Below, one piece after another: positions 43,369-54,493 of a stretch of DNA of 64,000 nt (its first letter is position 1; every line of letters starts with the position of its first letter). The stretch comes from Carex sylvatica. Taxonomy: Eukaryota; Streptophyta; Magnoliopsida; Poales; Cyperaceae. A program made the position numbers and the translations under genes. The stretch covers positions 124,001 through 188,000 of the forward strand of contig CAXKVR010000006.1 of NCBI GenBank assembly GCA_964058845.1. Reading direction: 5' to 3'. The notes beneath the pieces were generated by a model that did not search any database, was not told where the DNA came from, and saw only the letters and a program-made list of their open reading frames with translations.

Positions 43369-44868
43369 TCATTTTATTTTTACATCAGATCATTATACAA
43401 TAATTTTGCAAGACAAATAATTGTATTTCCAAAATTATTGTTGATATGGAATTTCTGAAAATAGCAAGTAAATGTTAGATATAGAAATTCTAAAATCTTA
43501 TATGTATGCACAATTGCTTTCATAATTACGAAATACACACTATTTAACACAAGCAAAAACTGTTGTCAGTTTCGTGCTGATTCCATGGCACAGAGAAATT
43601 ATAGTAACATAACTTTGCTTGTTGACTAATATATTTTGTTTTGTGAAAGGTTGAATGCTCTAAATCTAACTATTGTTATTTTTTTTAATATGGGTAGATT
43701 ATTCTAACATTTAAAAAAATTGTGAACTTTTTGCTTGTCCTGCATGTATATAAAATTCGTAAACATTATTAAATTAGATCATTTATTTTATATTGCTTAT
43801 CAAGTGATCTAAAAGTTGTTCGCATGTAAATATCCAATATTTCATTTTTTTAGATTACAAATTTTGTTGTTTAATTTAAATCAACGATAAAATTTCAACA
43901 TATGAAGGAGTGCATCAAATATTTCCTAAGATTTGTGTAATCTAAAATCTCAACATATTATGAAATTTACTTGATTTAATTAAGATTGTCTTAGAAATTA
44001 TTATTACATAATTTATACTGTATTAGATATAAATTTTTTTGAAGCAAATCCCATGAACAATTATAGTTTTATATAAGTTCAATTTAAACAAATAAACTTA
44101 ATTTTTTATTATCATTTAGGTTAATTTGATTGAATGAATCTGTAAAATAATTTTTATTTTGTTAACTAAAATGCTTTAGGCTGTGCTACACAACGGAATG
44201 GTATATCACTCATTAGGGAAGGAAAGAAACTGATCGGAGATTGTTTCCCCTCCGAACAGTGTTTTACACCCCAAATCGAGTGTGACAAAATTCATCAAAA
44301 ATCAATACCTCGCGATTGTGCGCTCCCCTCTAAACAATGTGCCTTCACCTTCGCTCCCTCTGTAGTTCTTCACTTTTGGAGCAAGGGAAATCGTTGGGCA
44401 GCAGTGGTCTGGAGTGAGTGTCTCCTTCGCACAGTAAATTTCTCTTTCTCTTCTTCTGCATACCTTCGTCTGGAGTACGGCCTTAAGCACTACTTCCAAC
44501 ATATTTTTGTTCTCATTTTTCTTCCTAGATTTCCTCAAAATACTAAAAAAAATCTTGATAAAGTCTCACTTTTGAAACATTAACTATTGGGATAACAAGT
44601 TATAATTTTGCTGATCGACTTAATTGCAATAAATTATTTCTAAAAGGTCCATTATAAACGTTTCACTTGTGAAAATACTTCGAAGGTTAATTTTTTTTTT
44701 TTTTTTGATTGAGATAAACAGGCCTACTCGGAGGTATTTAGTTCCAGTATAGGTCATAATTAATTAGAACTATTTCTTTGAGGGTTATAAAATAATGATA
44801 AATATAGATTAAATTATTCTTAGCAACATGTCCTGTAATCAATATTAAAAGAAGTAGACGTATTAATG
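43369..44868. repeat. Segmental duplicate of 48211-49915
   Basis: A long similar block (landmarks AATAATTTTGCAAG, AAATAGCAAGTAAATGTTAG, AACACAAGCAAAAACTGTTG, ACATATTTTTGTTCTCATTT). This copy has an extra element at 44179-44482; the other copy has one at 48366-48780. It leads into the truncated DUF247. Non-coding. Confidence 0.85.
44179..44482. mobile_element. Tourist-like MITE with TTA target duplication
   Basis: 304 bp beginning GGCTGTGCTAC and ending GGAGTACGGCC (reverse GGCCGTACTCC). TTA lies on each side (44176-44178, 44483-44485). The duplicate block has the single, unfilled TTA at 49535-49537 in TGCTTTAAGCAC. The 3-bp TTA and GGC termini fit PIF/Harbinger-type MITEs. Confidence 0.75.
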
Positions 44869-44947
44869 ATCAATATATGCAAATGATAATTAAAGATCGT
44901 TTTGTTCAAGTTCAATCAAAACTCTTCCATTCACCAAAAAAATATTA

Positions 44948-45090
44948 ATGGAAGAAATCCAGATACTTGTAGATATTGAAACCTCTCCTTTGTCATCGAA
45001 TCAATGCAACTTGAAGCCTCTCCTTTGTCAGAATCAATGCAACTTGAAGCCTCTCCTTTGTCAGAATCAATGCAACTTATACCTATTGTA
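44948..45090 (+). pseudogene. Truncated DUF247 copy
   Basis: Begins MEEIQILVDIETSPLSSNQC. One base is lost after SPLSS relative to copy 2 (TCATCGAATC against TCATCAGAATC), shifting the frame, and a unit of about 30 bases (CTCCTTTGTCAGAATCAATG...) is repeated two to three times. Similarity to the family ends near 45078 before any DUF247 core motif. The upstream TATA box is also damaged. It is a dead stub of the array. Confidence 0.85.
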
Positions 45091-45345
45091 TGATTTGAAT
45101 ACGACTTGTAAGTTAATTTTAACCACTCTTATATTTTCTATCTAGGAAAACGATTTGTATATGTATAACATATGTTGTTGATTATATTATATATTTTAAA
45201 AATAGTTAGGCTAGTCCGTAATACAATAATTAATAATAAAAAATAATAATAATTACATATACATCACCATTGGCTCATAAATTAGTGACTCGCTAGAAAA
45301 CTAGGATTTGCCAAGGCCAATACAAACAAAACAGATGGTGCAAGA

Positions 45346-45603
45346 CACTATTGCAATCGGTTATTAAAATTCAATAGACGGCATTAATCACATTTGCCAT
45401 CGGTGGTGAAACGAAAGCGATGGTTTTGGGTTTGCCAAATCCGATGGCCGAATATGCGCTGCCGATGGTATATTAATTAACGCCATCTGTTTGAGCCGAT
45501 AGCATATGTATGTACATTTTCTATCGGGACGATATGCAACGGTTCGAAATCCGATGGCGGAATGTGATTCTAACCGATGTAAATGTGTTTTTTTGTTGTA
45601 GTG
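45346..45603. mobile_element. Short CACTA-like derivative, GCCATCGG family
   Basis: The right terminus reversed reads CACTACAACAAAAAAACACA. The left side begins CACTATTGCAATCGG. Subterminal motifs CCATCGG, CCGATGG and CCGATAGC repeat inside. The flanking triplets (AGA, TCA) do not match and the left end looks shortened, so the left boundary is uncertain. Confidence 0.5.
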
Positions 45604-45709
45604 TCAGCCGACTTGTCCCAGCTTTTGTGTGGTAGGTCCCCACGCTCAGGCTGAAATTTGAAAAAAATTGAAAAAAATTGATTTTTTTTTTTAAAATTTG
45701 AAAGTTTCA

Positions 45710-47466
45710 GTACTTATATTCCTTTTGTTTCTGGGGTACCTCTTCCTTTTGATATTCTTTTCTCTTTTTTAAATTTGAAGATTTCATTGTTTGAAAGAGA
45801 TGGAACATAATGGCTTTTTTGAATTTTTTATAAAAATCCAAAAACAAATTAAATTTAAAAAACTAACCAAAGTTGCACCGGATTTCGAAATCTACCCAAA
45901 CTGTAAAAAAAAATTTGCAGTAATTCAGTCTAAAATCACAAAAAAAATTTGCCGTTTTTGAATTGTAAAACCACAAAAAAATTTGTGGTTTAAAAAAAAA
46001 AACTGTAATTCTTTTTTGCGGTTTTACAATTCAAAAATCATGGTTTAAAAAAAAACACAGCAAAAAAATTTTGCTGTTTCAATTTTTTTTTCATTTTTTT
46101 TTTAAATAGAATTTTTTTTTGTATGGAAACATTAAAAATATTTAATATATTTCTTTGAAAATAGATGAAATATTATATAATTTGATTTATTAGAAACATT
46201 GCTATAAATAACACGGATCAATATTTTTCATGCGGGATTTTTTACGGCTGTAAAAAAATTAATATATTTCTTTATGAGTTATTGAAAAAAATAAAAATGC
46301 TTGAATTTTTAGTTAATCCCGGTTCAAAAGTCACTTCTAAGTAAATACAGAAAATATTGTGATCTTTCTAGTTAATTTAATATATAAAAATTTATTTCTA
46401 TTTAAAAAAATTAAAGTTATTTAATGATTGTTATTAAAAAGAATTCTCAAAATATATATAACTTTTTATAAATTAAATGTATTAGAAGGATCACAATATT
46501 TTCTGTATTACCTAGAAGTGACTTTTAAACTGGGATCAATAACTCAAGACTTCAAGCATTTTTATTTTTTTCCAATCACTCATAAAGAAATATATTAAAT
46601 TTTCTTACAGTCGCAAAAAATCAGGCTTGAAAAATATTGATCCGGGTTATTTGTAGCAGTCTTTCTAAAAAATCAAATTATATAGTATTCCATCTATTTT
46701 CAAAGAAATATATTAAATATTTCTAATATTTTAAAACAAAAAATAAATAAATTATAAATATTTCTATTTAAATAAAAAAAATCTGAAAAATAAAAAACAA
46801 ATTGAAACCGCAAAATTTTTTTGTGGTGTTTGTTTTATTTATTTTTATTTAAATCGTGGTTTTTGAATTGTAGAACAGCAAAAAAAATTGCGATTTTTTT
46901 TTAAACCGTGGTTTTGGAATTGTAAAACTGCAAAAATAAATTGCGGTTTTAGACTAAATTACCACAAAAAAATTTTGCGGTTTGGATAGATTTCGAAATC
47001 CTACGCAACTTTGGTTAATTTTTTAAATTTAACTATTTTTTTGGATATTTGTAAAAAAATCAGTTTGCTTTTCCTAATGGGGAGACACTCATATATTTTA
47101 TTCTTTACTTCATCTTTCCTCTTTGTAATATGGAAATTCTTTGTTTTACTTCATTTCGTAGTATATATAATTCATTTTGAGAGCAAAATAAGTCCAATAT
47201 TAGATATACTTCTAAGTTTAATTGATATCTTTTTGTGATAAACTAGTTTTGAAACACAAAAATACATGATTAATATCAAATTTTGCATATAAGCTCGCAT
47301 TATTTTAATGGTTGCAGTAAATCATTTTTACAGGATAGTGAAAATATTCAAGGTGCCTTTAAACTTCACTATACATATCAAGTTAGATTTAAATTATTTT
47401 CTAAATAGTCATCTCATATATACAAGCAGAATGAGTCCAATATAGACTAAATTTTGAGATCATATA
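45710..47466. repeat. Segmental duplicate of 1-570 with an insertion
   Basis: Matches the window start on both sides of the foldback at 45821-47061. The right part (47070-47466) follows 181-570 closely and ends at the same TA repeat. Confidence 0.8.
45821..47061. mobile_element. 1.24-kb foldback element
   Basis: Ends GAATTTTTTATAAAAATCCA and, reversed on the right, GATTTTTTTACAAATATCCA. The mirrored arms continue all the way to the centre near 46435, for example GATTTCGAAATCTACCCAAA against TTTGGATAGATTTCGAAATC, and TCACTTCTAAGTAAATACAG against CTGTATTACCTAGAAGTGA. The duplicate at 1-570 lacks it (empty region about 140-170). No clear target duplication or coding frame. Confidence 0.8.
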
Positions 47467-47481
47467 TATAGAGAGAGAGAG

Positions 47482-47732
47482 AGAATAAGGCTACCATACT
47501 TCGCAAATTAAAGTGAGTGTTTTAATTTGCGCTCAGATCTCTAGTTTCAAAATTCAAAACGTCGATCTAAACAGTTCAAGTTGATATCCATATTAATTTG
47601 TGCTTAGAGACCAAATTTTATATTTTTTGGAAATTTTTTACTATTTTTTTAGAATTTTTCAAAATCAATGTTTTTCATAAAATTCTAGGCCATCAAAAAC
47701 AATGATTTTCAAATAGCATGGTAGCCTTACTC
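47482..47732. mobile_element. Truncated foldback, AAGGCTACCATA family
   Basis: Left end AATAAGGCTACCATACTTCG and a short right end CATGGTAGCCTTACTC. The left arm carries the core (GTGCTTAGAGACCAAATT), but most of the right arm is deleted after AATGATTTTCAAA. It lies at the same TA site that holds a different family in the duplicate (582-985). Confidence 0.7.
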
Positions 47733-47769
<37 letters not shown>

Positions 47770-47770
47770 T

Positions 47771-48190
47771 GACTAATATGCATTCGTATGCATATGGGCC
47801 AAAATACATACAGTCCAAATTTGAAATTTCAAAATCCAAAAAGTCGATATGAACCGTTCATCTTGTTCTCCATATTAATATGTGCTTGGAGACCAAATTT
47901 TTTTTTTTCTGAATTTGTTTACTATTTATTAAGCCACTTTGAAAATTATTGATCTAACGGTGGCTGCTGATTTTACTGTTTTGTTAAGTCACCGTTGGAT
48001 CATTGATTTTCAAAGTGGCTTAATAAATAGTAAAAAAATTTCAAAAAATATAAAATTTGGTCTCCAAGCACATATTAATATGGAGAACAAGATGAACGGT
48101 TTGGATCGGTCATTTAGACTTTGAATCCAGTAATTTATAGTCTAATGTCCAAAAAAGCATATGCATTGCAATGTATGGTAGCCTTACTCT
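47771..48190. mobile_element. Chimeric foldback element with unlike ends
   Basis: The left end ACTAATATGCATTCGTATGC and GGGCCAAAATACATACAGTC are those of the family at 25981. The right end TATGCATTGCAATGTATGGT then AGCCTTACTC, with TAATTTATAGTCTAATG, is that of the family at 26859. The shared core in the middle is intact and folds back (GATCTAACGGTGGC / CACCGTTGGATC). The two ends are therefore not mirror images of each other. Confidence 0.8.
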
Positions 48191-48210
48191 CTCTCTCTCT
48201 CTCTATATAT

Positions 48211-49915
48211 AATGATTTTATTTTTACACCAAATAAATATACAATAATTTTGCAAGGCAAATAATTGTATTTCAAAAATTATTGTTGATATGGGATTACT
48301 GAAAATAGCAAGTAAATGTTAGATATAGAAATTCTAAAATATTATATATATGCACAATGCTTTCAGAGGAGAGTTCAAATGCCTTCATTTTTTGTGCCTC
48401 CATCACGCCTTTATTTTTCAAAACTTTAATAACTCAAAATCTAAAACTTAAAAGTCAAAATAAAATCATTAGATGTGATCTATGTTATTTTCTCTATGTG
48501 CTCATAAAAATTTATCACATTTCAATTTTGTTTTTATGTGAATCAATAAGTTAAAAAATCAACGTCCAGAAATTATCCACACTAGCACATTTTACAAGCT
48601 CTTAATGACAACCAAAATAAAATTGAAATATCATATTTTTTTACACGTGAATATATAAAATGATGTAGATCATATCCAACGTTTTTATTTTGAATTATAA
48701 GTCTTAAATTTTGAGTTTTTTTAGTTTTGAAAAAATAGATGCATAGTGGAGACACAAAAAATAGAGGCATTTGAACCCTTTGCTTTCATAATTAAGAAAT
48801 ACACACTATCTAACACAAGCAAAAACTGTTGTCAGTTTCATGCTGATTGCATGGTACATAGAAATTATAGTAACATAACTTTGCTTGGTTGACTAATATA
48901 TTTTGTTTTTGAAAGGTTGAATGCTCTATATCTAACTATTGGATTTTTTTTTTGTATGTGTAGATTATTCTAACATTTAAAAAAATTGTGAACTTTTTGC
49001 TTGTCCTGCATATATATAAAATTCGTAAACATTATTAAATTAGATCCATTTATTTTATATTGCTTACCAAATGATCTAAAAGTTGTTCTGCATATATAAA
49101 AAATTCGTAAACATTATTAAATTAGATCCATTTATTTTATATTGCTTACCAAGTGATCTAAAAGTTGTTTGCATGTAAATATCTAATATTTCATTTTTTT
49201 AGATTACAAATTTAATTTGTTGTTTTAAATCAACGATAAAATTTCAACATATGAAGGCGTGCAACAAATATTTTCTAAGATTTGTGTAATCTAAAATCTC
49301 AACATATTATGAAATTTACTTGTTTTAATTAAGATTGTCTTATAGAAATTATTATTACATAACTTAATTTATACTGTATTAGATATAATTTTTTTGAAGC
49401 AAATCCCATGAATAATTATAGTTTTATATAAGTTCAACTGAAACAAAGAAACTTAATTTTTTTTTTATTATCATTTAGGTTAGTTTGATTGAATGAATCT
49501 GTAAAAGAATATTTACTTTGTTAACTAAAATGCTTTAAGCACTGCTTCCGACATATTTTTGTTCTCATTTTTCTTCCTGGGTTTCCTCAAAGTACTAAAA
49601 AAAAATATTGATAAAGTCTCACTTTTTGAAACATTAATTATTGTGATAACAAGTTATAATTTTGCTGACTTGCAATAAATTATTCCCATTATAAACGTTT
49701 CACTTGTGAAAACACTTCGAAAGTTTTTTTAATTTTTTTTTTTTTTTTTTTTTGATTGAGATATATTACAGGGCCTACTCGGAGGCATCTAGTTCCTGTG
49801 CAGGTCATAATTATTGAACCATTTCTTTGAGGGTTATAAAATAATGATAAATATAGATTAAATTATTCTTAGCAACATCAGAAAGGTACGTGTCCTGTAA
49901 TCAATAATAAAAGAA
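48211..49915. repeat. Segmental duplicate of 43369-44868
   Basis: See 43369-44868. This copy leads toward DUF247 copy 3 and ends in the shared upstream block after a long poly-T (49735-49752). It has an internal direct repeat near 49010-49150 (ATTCGTAAACATTATTAAAT, twice). No gene. Confidence 0.8.
48366..48780. mobile_element. 415-bp foldback with TGCTTTCA target duplication
   Basis: Ends GAGGAGAGTTCAAATGCC and, reversed on the right, AAGGGTTCAAATGCCTC; arms continue TTTTTTGTGCCTCC / TTTTTTGTGTCTCC. TGCTTTCA flanks both sides (48358-48365 and 48781-48788). The duplicate block has the single copy at 43515-43522. An 8-bp duplication fits a hAT-type MITE. Confidence 0.8.
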
Positions 49916-49964
49916 ATAGAAATTTAGTTCCAGAACCACATTCTCCATCCACTAGTTAAGAAAA

Positions 49965-50108
49965 AAAAATAGTTATGAATTTAATTAGGAAGACTTAACT
50001 TTCTCTGCATTCCTTGTGCATTACGTGGCTCACTGTTAGACCTAATTTATTTCAGGAAAGATTATTCAATAATGCAAGGGCTCTGTTGAACAGTAGCATT
50101 TTTATTTT
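49965..50108. repeat. Upstream block shared with DUF247 copy 2
   Basis: Matches 28873-29017 (AGTTATGAATTTAATTA, GCATTACGTGGCTCACTGTT). It is followed by an insertion and resumes at about 50964. Confidence 0.75.
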
Positions 50109-50954
50109 GAATAATTATATGAAACTCTTCACTCCCATACCCCATCCTCCCCTCCTCTCCCCTCCCCTCCATCTCTTAAACAGATTTTAACTTTCATAAA
50201 TTAACTTAACTAACTAGTTTAATTAAATTTATTCAAAATACTGTGGTCTCCTAAATTTAATTAAATTCATAGGTATAAATACTTGGAATATAATAAATTA
50301 ATACTTGCAAATTAAGATATTAATACTTGCATATCTAACTAGATATGATTATATGGGAGGAGCACTCAAACTATATGGGGAGAAAAATCGTACACGTTTT
50401 TAGTGGTGAATTTTTTTTTCTTTTTTTAATGTCGTTCACATTTCTCACGAACGTATTCTACGCAATTTTATCTTTCAAATGAGATCAATGATAATATACT
50501 TTTGGACTCATCGTCGCACAAGTATTTATACCTTATCGTGCAAGTATTTATACATATACTTGTAAGAATTTATTCCCAATCGTGGACCCCGCATCTCAGT
50601 ATCAACCTTCCCCAATCGTCCCTGTGTCAACCTTTCTCTAACAAAAATAGTTGACCACATAGGTATAAATACTTGTAATACTTAATATTAATACTTTTAA
50701 ATGTCAGCAGTGTCATATGTAGAAAATACTAGGTATAAATACTTAAATGACGAGGTATAAATACTTGTGTGACGACGAGCTCGAAAGTATGTCATCATAG
50801 ATCTCATTTGAAAGATAAAATTGTACGTAGAAGATGTTCGTAGTTTTATATTCGCAAAATTCCTTATAAATCGTGAGAAATGTGAACGAGATTGAACAAA
50901 TAAAATTGAGGAGATAATGAGAAGATGAGAGTGGGGGGAAAATTATCAGAGTCA
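50109..50954. mobile_element. Unclassified 0.85-kb insertion upstream of DUF247 copy 3
   Basis: Absent from the matching place near copy 2 (about 29017). TTTTATTTT occurs on both sides, but this is low-complexity DNA. It has inverted internal arms (about 50420-50545 and 50745-50900) and repeated AGGTATAAATACTTG motifs. No coding frame and no clear terminal repeats. Confidence 0.5.
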
Positions 50955-51098
50955 TTTTATTTTTTTTATGCATGAAGGCTCAAGGTTATGTATGCACAAA
51001 AATGATCAAAAAAAAAAAATGTGTGCACAATAATTAGAAGAGAGCTGGTGAAGGTCCTATCTTCCAGCTCAGCGTGATGGGGCCCCACTAATGATCAA

Positions 51099-51106
51099 TA
51101 TAAATA
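51099..51106 (+). promoter_or_regulatory. TATA box of DUF247 copy 3
   Basis: TATAAATA, 72 bp before the ATG, in the same context as copies 1 and 2. Confidence 0.6.
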
Positions 51107-51170
51107 CAAATGATAGAGTTCATTTTGTTCAAGTTCAACCAAAACTCTTCCATTCACCAAAATAATATTA

Positions 51171-52646
51171 ATGGAAGAAATCCAGATAGTTGTTGAAGCC
51201 TCAATTCCTTTGTCAGAATCCTATCCTCTGTCAAAAGCCCCGGTAGCTGTAGATCTCAAAGCCTCTCTGCAACGTGAACTCGACAAATTATGGGCCAATA
51301 CGGATGAGGCGAAGAACTTCACAATCTTTCGCACACCACATAACATTTCAAAAAGCAAGAAAAATTTCTTCGAGCCCTCCACCATCTCCATCGGCCCATT
51401 CCACCATGGACGTCAAAAGCACTTCCAAGCCTTGGAGGAACAAAAAATGCGGTTCTTACAAGATTTCTTGTCCCGTGGGGGCCGCATAAGTTTGGATCTC
51501 TGTATATCAGAGATGAAGTTGCTAGAAACGAGAACACGGATGTGTTATAATGAGACGTTTTATGATCTTGACAGCAATGCATTTGTCAAGATGATGCTGC
51601 TTGACGAATGCTTTGTGCTCGAGTACTTTTTAAAAAATTTACAAAACAATTTAACGTCTTTAAAATTTTTAGAAAACAATTCCATGTCTTTTGAAGAGAT
51701 TGGCTGGAATTCTATTTTCATATCGCGTGAGTTGCTACTTCTAGAGAACCAAATTCCCTTCTTTATAATTGATAAGTTGTACGAGATTGGTAATTTAAAT
51801 AAAGCAGTAGATAGAACTTATTTTGTTAAAAATATTGCTTATTATTGTTTGTCCCGAATTCGAACCATAGACTCCCTAGACTCAATTCCAGACCCTCCAG
51901 CTGAAATTCATCATTTGGTCCATCTGTGTTACCACTCTTTAGTGTCCATCCCAGAGAAAGCTGTTGTATTGAGTTCCAAATCATTTTGCACCAATAGAAT
52001 CAAAGGTTTGCTCACAAAAACATTTCCTCATTCGAATTCACAAAGCTTGTTGGTGTCATTGCCAAATTCTACCGAGAATATATCCGCGACAGTGATCCCT
52101 TCTGCCACTGAGCTAAAACAAAAGGGTGTGAAATTCGCACGAAAGAGCAACCCGAAACATATGCTCGACATATCATTTGAATATGGTGTCTTGAAAATCC
52201 CTAGACAAGTAATCAACAATGACACTAAGCCTATTTTCGCAAACCTTATGGCATTCGAACATTCCAAATATGGCAAAGAGCAGTCACCCTTTACAAGACT
52301 TGTATTGATCTTGGATCATCTAGTGAGCACGCAAGATGATGTGACAATATTACAAGAGTGCGAAATCATTGAGAACTGGCTAGGCAGTGAAGCGGAGTTG
52401 GCTGATTTCCTCAACCAGGTCACCGAAGGTTCTTCTTGGGGGTTTGATCACTATTTAGCGGAAGTATACACGGAAGTGAAGAGATACAGTGAATCATGGT
52501 GGAATAGGCAGCGAGCAAAATTGATTCGTGATTACTTCAGCAGTCCGTGGGCAATAATTTCTCTCATCGCTGCTTTCATACTTCTAGTTCTTACATGTGT
52601 ACAATCTTTCTATGCAGTTTATACCCCCCGAGTTCATGATGCTTAA
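51171..52646 (+). CDS. DUF247 (UPF0481) membrane protein, copy 3
   Basis: Single-exon 491-residue DUF247 protein. It shows SIGPFHHG, MLLDECFVLEYF (the usual DG is DE here), LLLENQIPFFIIDKLY and IIENWLGSEAELADFLNQVT. The C-terminal hydrophobic anchor (SPWAIISLIAAFILLVLTCV) is kept. The last residues differ: a 10-base deletion in the GCCTACAAAT stretch shifts the frame after FYAVY, giving TPRVHDA and a new stop instead of AYKYPPSS. A near-duplicated segment (LKNLQNNLTSLKFLENNSMS) lies in the middle, as in copy 1. It has an extra residue in HHGRQKH. The frame is otherwise open. Downstream it shares the LTR-like insertion with copy 2, so these two are the closest pair. Confidence 0.9.
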   Translation: MEEIQIVVEASIPLSESYPLSKAPVAVDLKASLQRELDKLWANTDEAKNFTIFRTPHNISKSKKNFFEPSTISIGPFHHGRQKHFQALEEQKMRFLQDFLSRGGRISLDLCISEMKLLETRTRMCYNETFYDLDSNAFVKMMLLDECFVLEYFLKNLQNNLTSLKFLENNSMSFEEIGWNSIFISRELLLLENQIPFFIIDKLYEIGNLNKAVDRTYFVKNIAYYCLSRIRTIDSLDSIPDPPAEIHHLVHLCYHSLVSIPEKAVVLSSKSFCTNRIKGLLTKTFPHSNSQSLLVSLPNSTENISATVIPSATELKQKGVKFARKSNPKHMLDISFEYGVLKIPRQVINNDTKPIFANLMAFEHSKYGKEQSPFTRLVLILDHLVSTQDDVTILQECEIIENWLGSEAELADFLNQVTEGSSWGFDHYLAEVYTEVKRYSESWWNRQRAKLIRDYFSSPWAIISLIAAFILLVLTCVQSFYAVYTPRVHDA

Positions 52647-54493
52647 CTTTCACAGTACTATTCGGGGCTTTTAAATTGAACAAGAGAAAAGTGGCGTTAC
52701 TATGCATGTATGTTAATGTTAAAAATAACGGCTAGTTGTAAGAAATAGTGTCATGTAATTAATAGGCTATGAGATATTAGTTAGTTGTTAGTGGTTGTAA
52801 TTAATAGTGCAACAACTAGTTTTTCTTTTTTTCTTTCTATAAATAGAGATACATGTAAAACAAATAATAAGATTGCAATAGTAAGTTATTTTCTTACATC
52901 TCTTCTCTCTTAGAGCATCTCTATTGGTGCAATTGATTTGCAATTGCAAATACATGTCAGGAATAATTGCAATTAGTTTCGTTCTTAAATTTCAAAGGTT
53001 CTACATTCATGCAATTGCATTTAATTATTTTTAACGCCAGGTCATCTTCATGAGCGATTCTTTTCCCGCGAAATCTTCCTTTTTACTCCGTGTATAATTT
53101 CCGGTTGGTTATTTTGTTCCTTTTAAGGAATTTTTTTTTCTCACTACATAAAACATTTAGAAATACCAATATATTATGAATAACATATACAAGATATCAC
53201 CTGTCATGCTCCAAATTTTTTTTCCCAAAAATAACTTCGTGAATTATCAATAATAAATTACAATAGTTGTTTGTGAATCAGGTGCTACATCCAATTTGCC
53301 TTTCTGCACGTGATGAGCTTCTAGACCTTGAAACTTACATTAATCTCTCAAAACATAAAAATACAAAAATAAGCAAATGGGCATTCACTAAATTAATGAT
53401 CTCCTTTAACAGCTATTTTTTCTGTATAACATAGCAAATTAGGAGATTAATAAAAAAAGGGAAAGATCATTAAAACCATAAAAGTCTCCAACCCCAGTAA
53501 CTTCACAGAGAATTTTATAATTCAACAATTCTCATGTTTGAATCCAATTAAAATTGAACTGGCACCATCTACTAACTGCAAATTGTGCCTTCATATTTCC
53601 TGGCAAGAGAAGGAAAAAGGTGAAAAATAAACAAGCCTCATTAAATCTAACATTTACCATACCAGAAAAGAAGATCGCAATGGGCATAAAAAATGCAACT
53701 TAGTCTTTATCAATACTCATTATTATTCTTTGACTGAAAACTAAAATATAAAAATAAAGGTTCAAGACTATCTGTGAACCCATGATATATTATTGAGACT
53801 TTAAGGGACTATGTACATATTCAACAAATTTTTCCTAACAGTCATATGATCCATGAATATAAGAAAAAAAAAAGATATGCAACATCAAGATGCATCGCTA
53901 CTCATTTAGTTGAGATCTGATAAAGCATTATAATCCTAAAATCTGACCAGCAAAGCAAGAGGAGAAGCATTATAGTCCTAAAACCTGACCAGCAAAGCAA
54001 GGGGAGAACTGACAAGGATGATCTAAAAAGTTACAAATAAATCAAAGTAGTATTTTTGCATAAAGCACTGATTGAACCAACATTTAAAATGGTGCCAGTA
54101 AATAAACATATATATTGGAAAGCCCGTCAGAGATTGAAAAACATTTGTTGTTGTAACTATTACTGAACATGCTGGTTCATACCATTGCCAAAACAACAGG
54201 TAAATAAAGGACAAATCCATACCAGTAAGGAATACTCAATTTACATCTAAATTGCCAAAACAGCAGGTAAATCTTGGATATTTACATCTAAATTGTGCAC
54301 AGTTTTGTTTTTACATTTTTGAGATCATATTTTGGATATTGGATATTTACATCTAAGAAATACTCAATTTAACTTACTACAAGATCAAGCAGATCACTTG
54401 TGCTTTTCCATACTCATCACCATACGAATGCTGTCAGTCCCAAGAACAAATGGGGACCAAGCCGGTAAAATATAAAACGAAGTGCAGAAATTT

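Noticed and set aside
51171..52646. DUF247 copy 3 as a pseudogene because of its altered C-terminus
   Set aside because: Only the last few residues after the membrane span differ; all core motifs and the promoter are kept.
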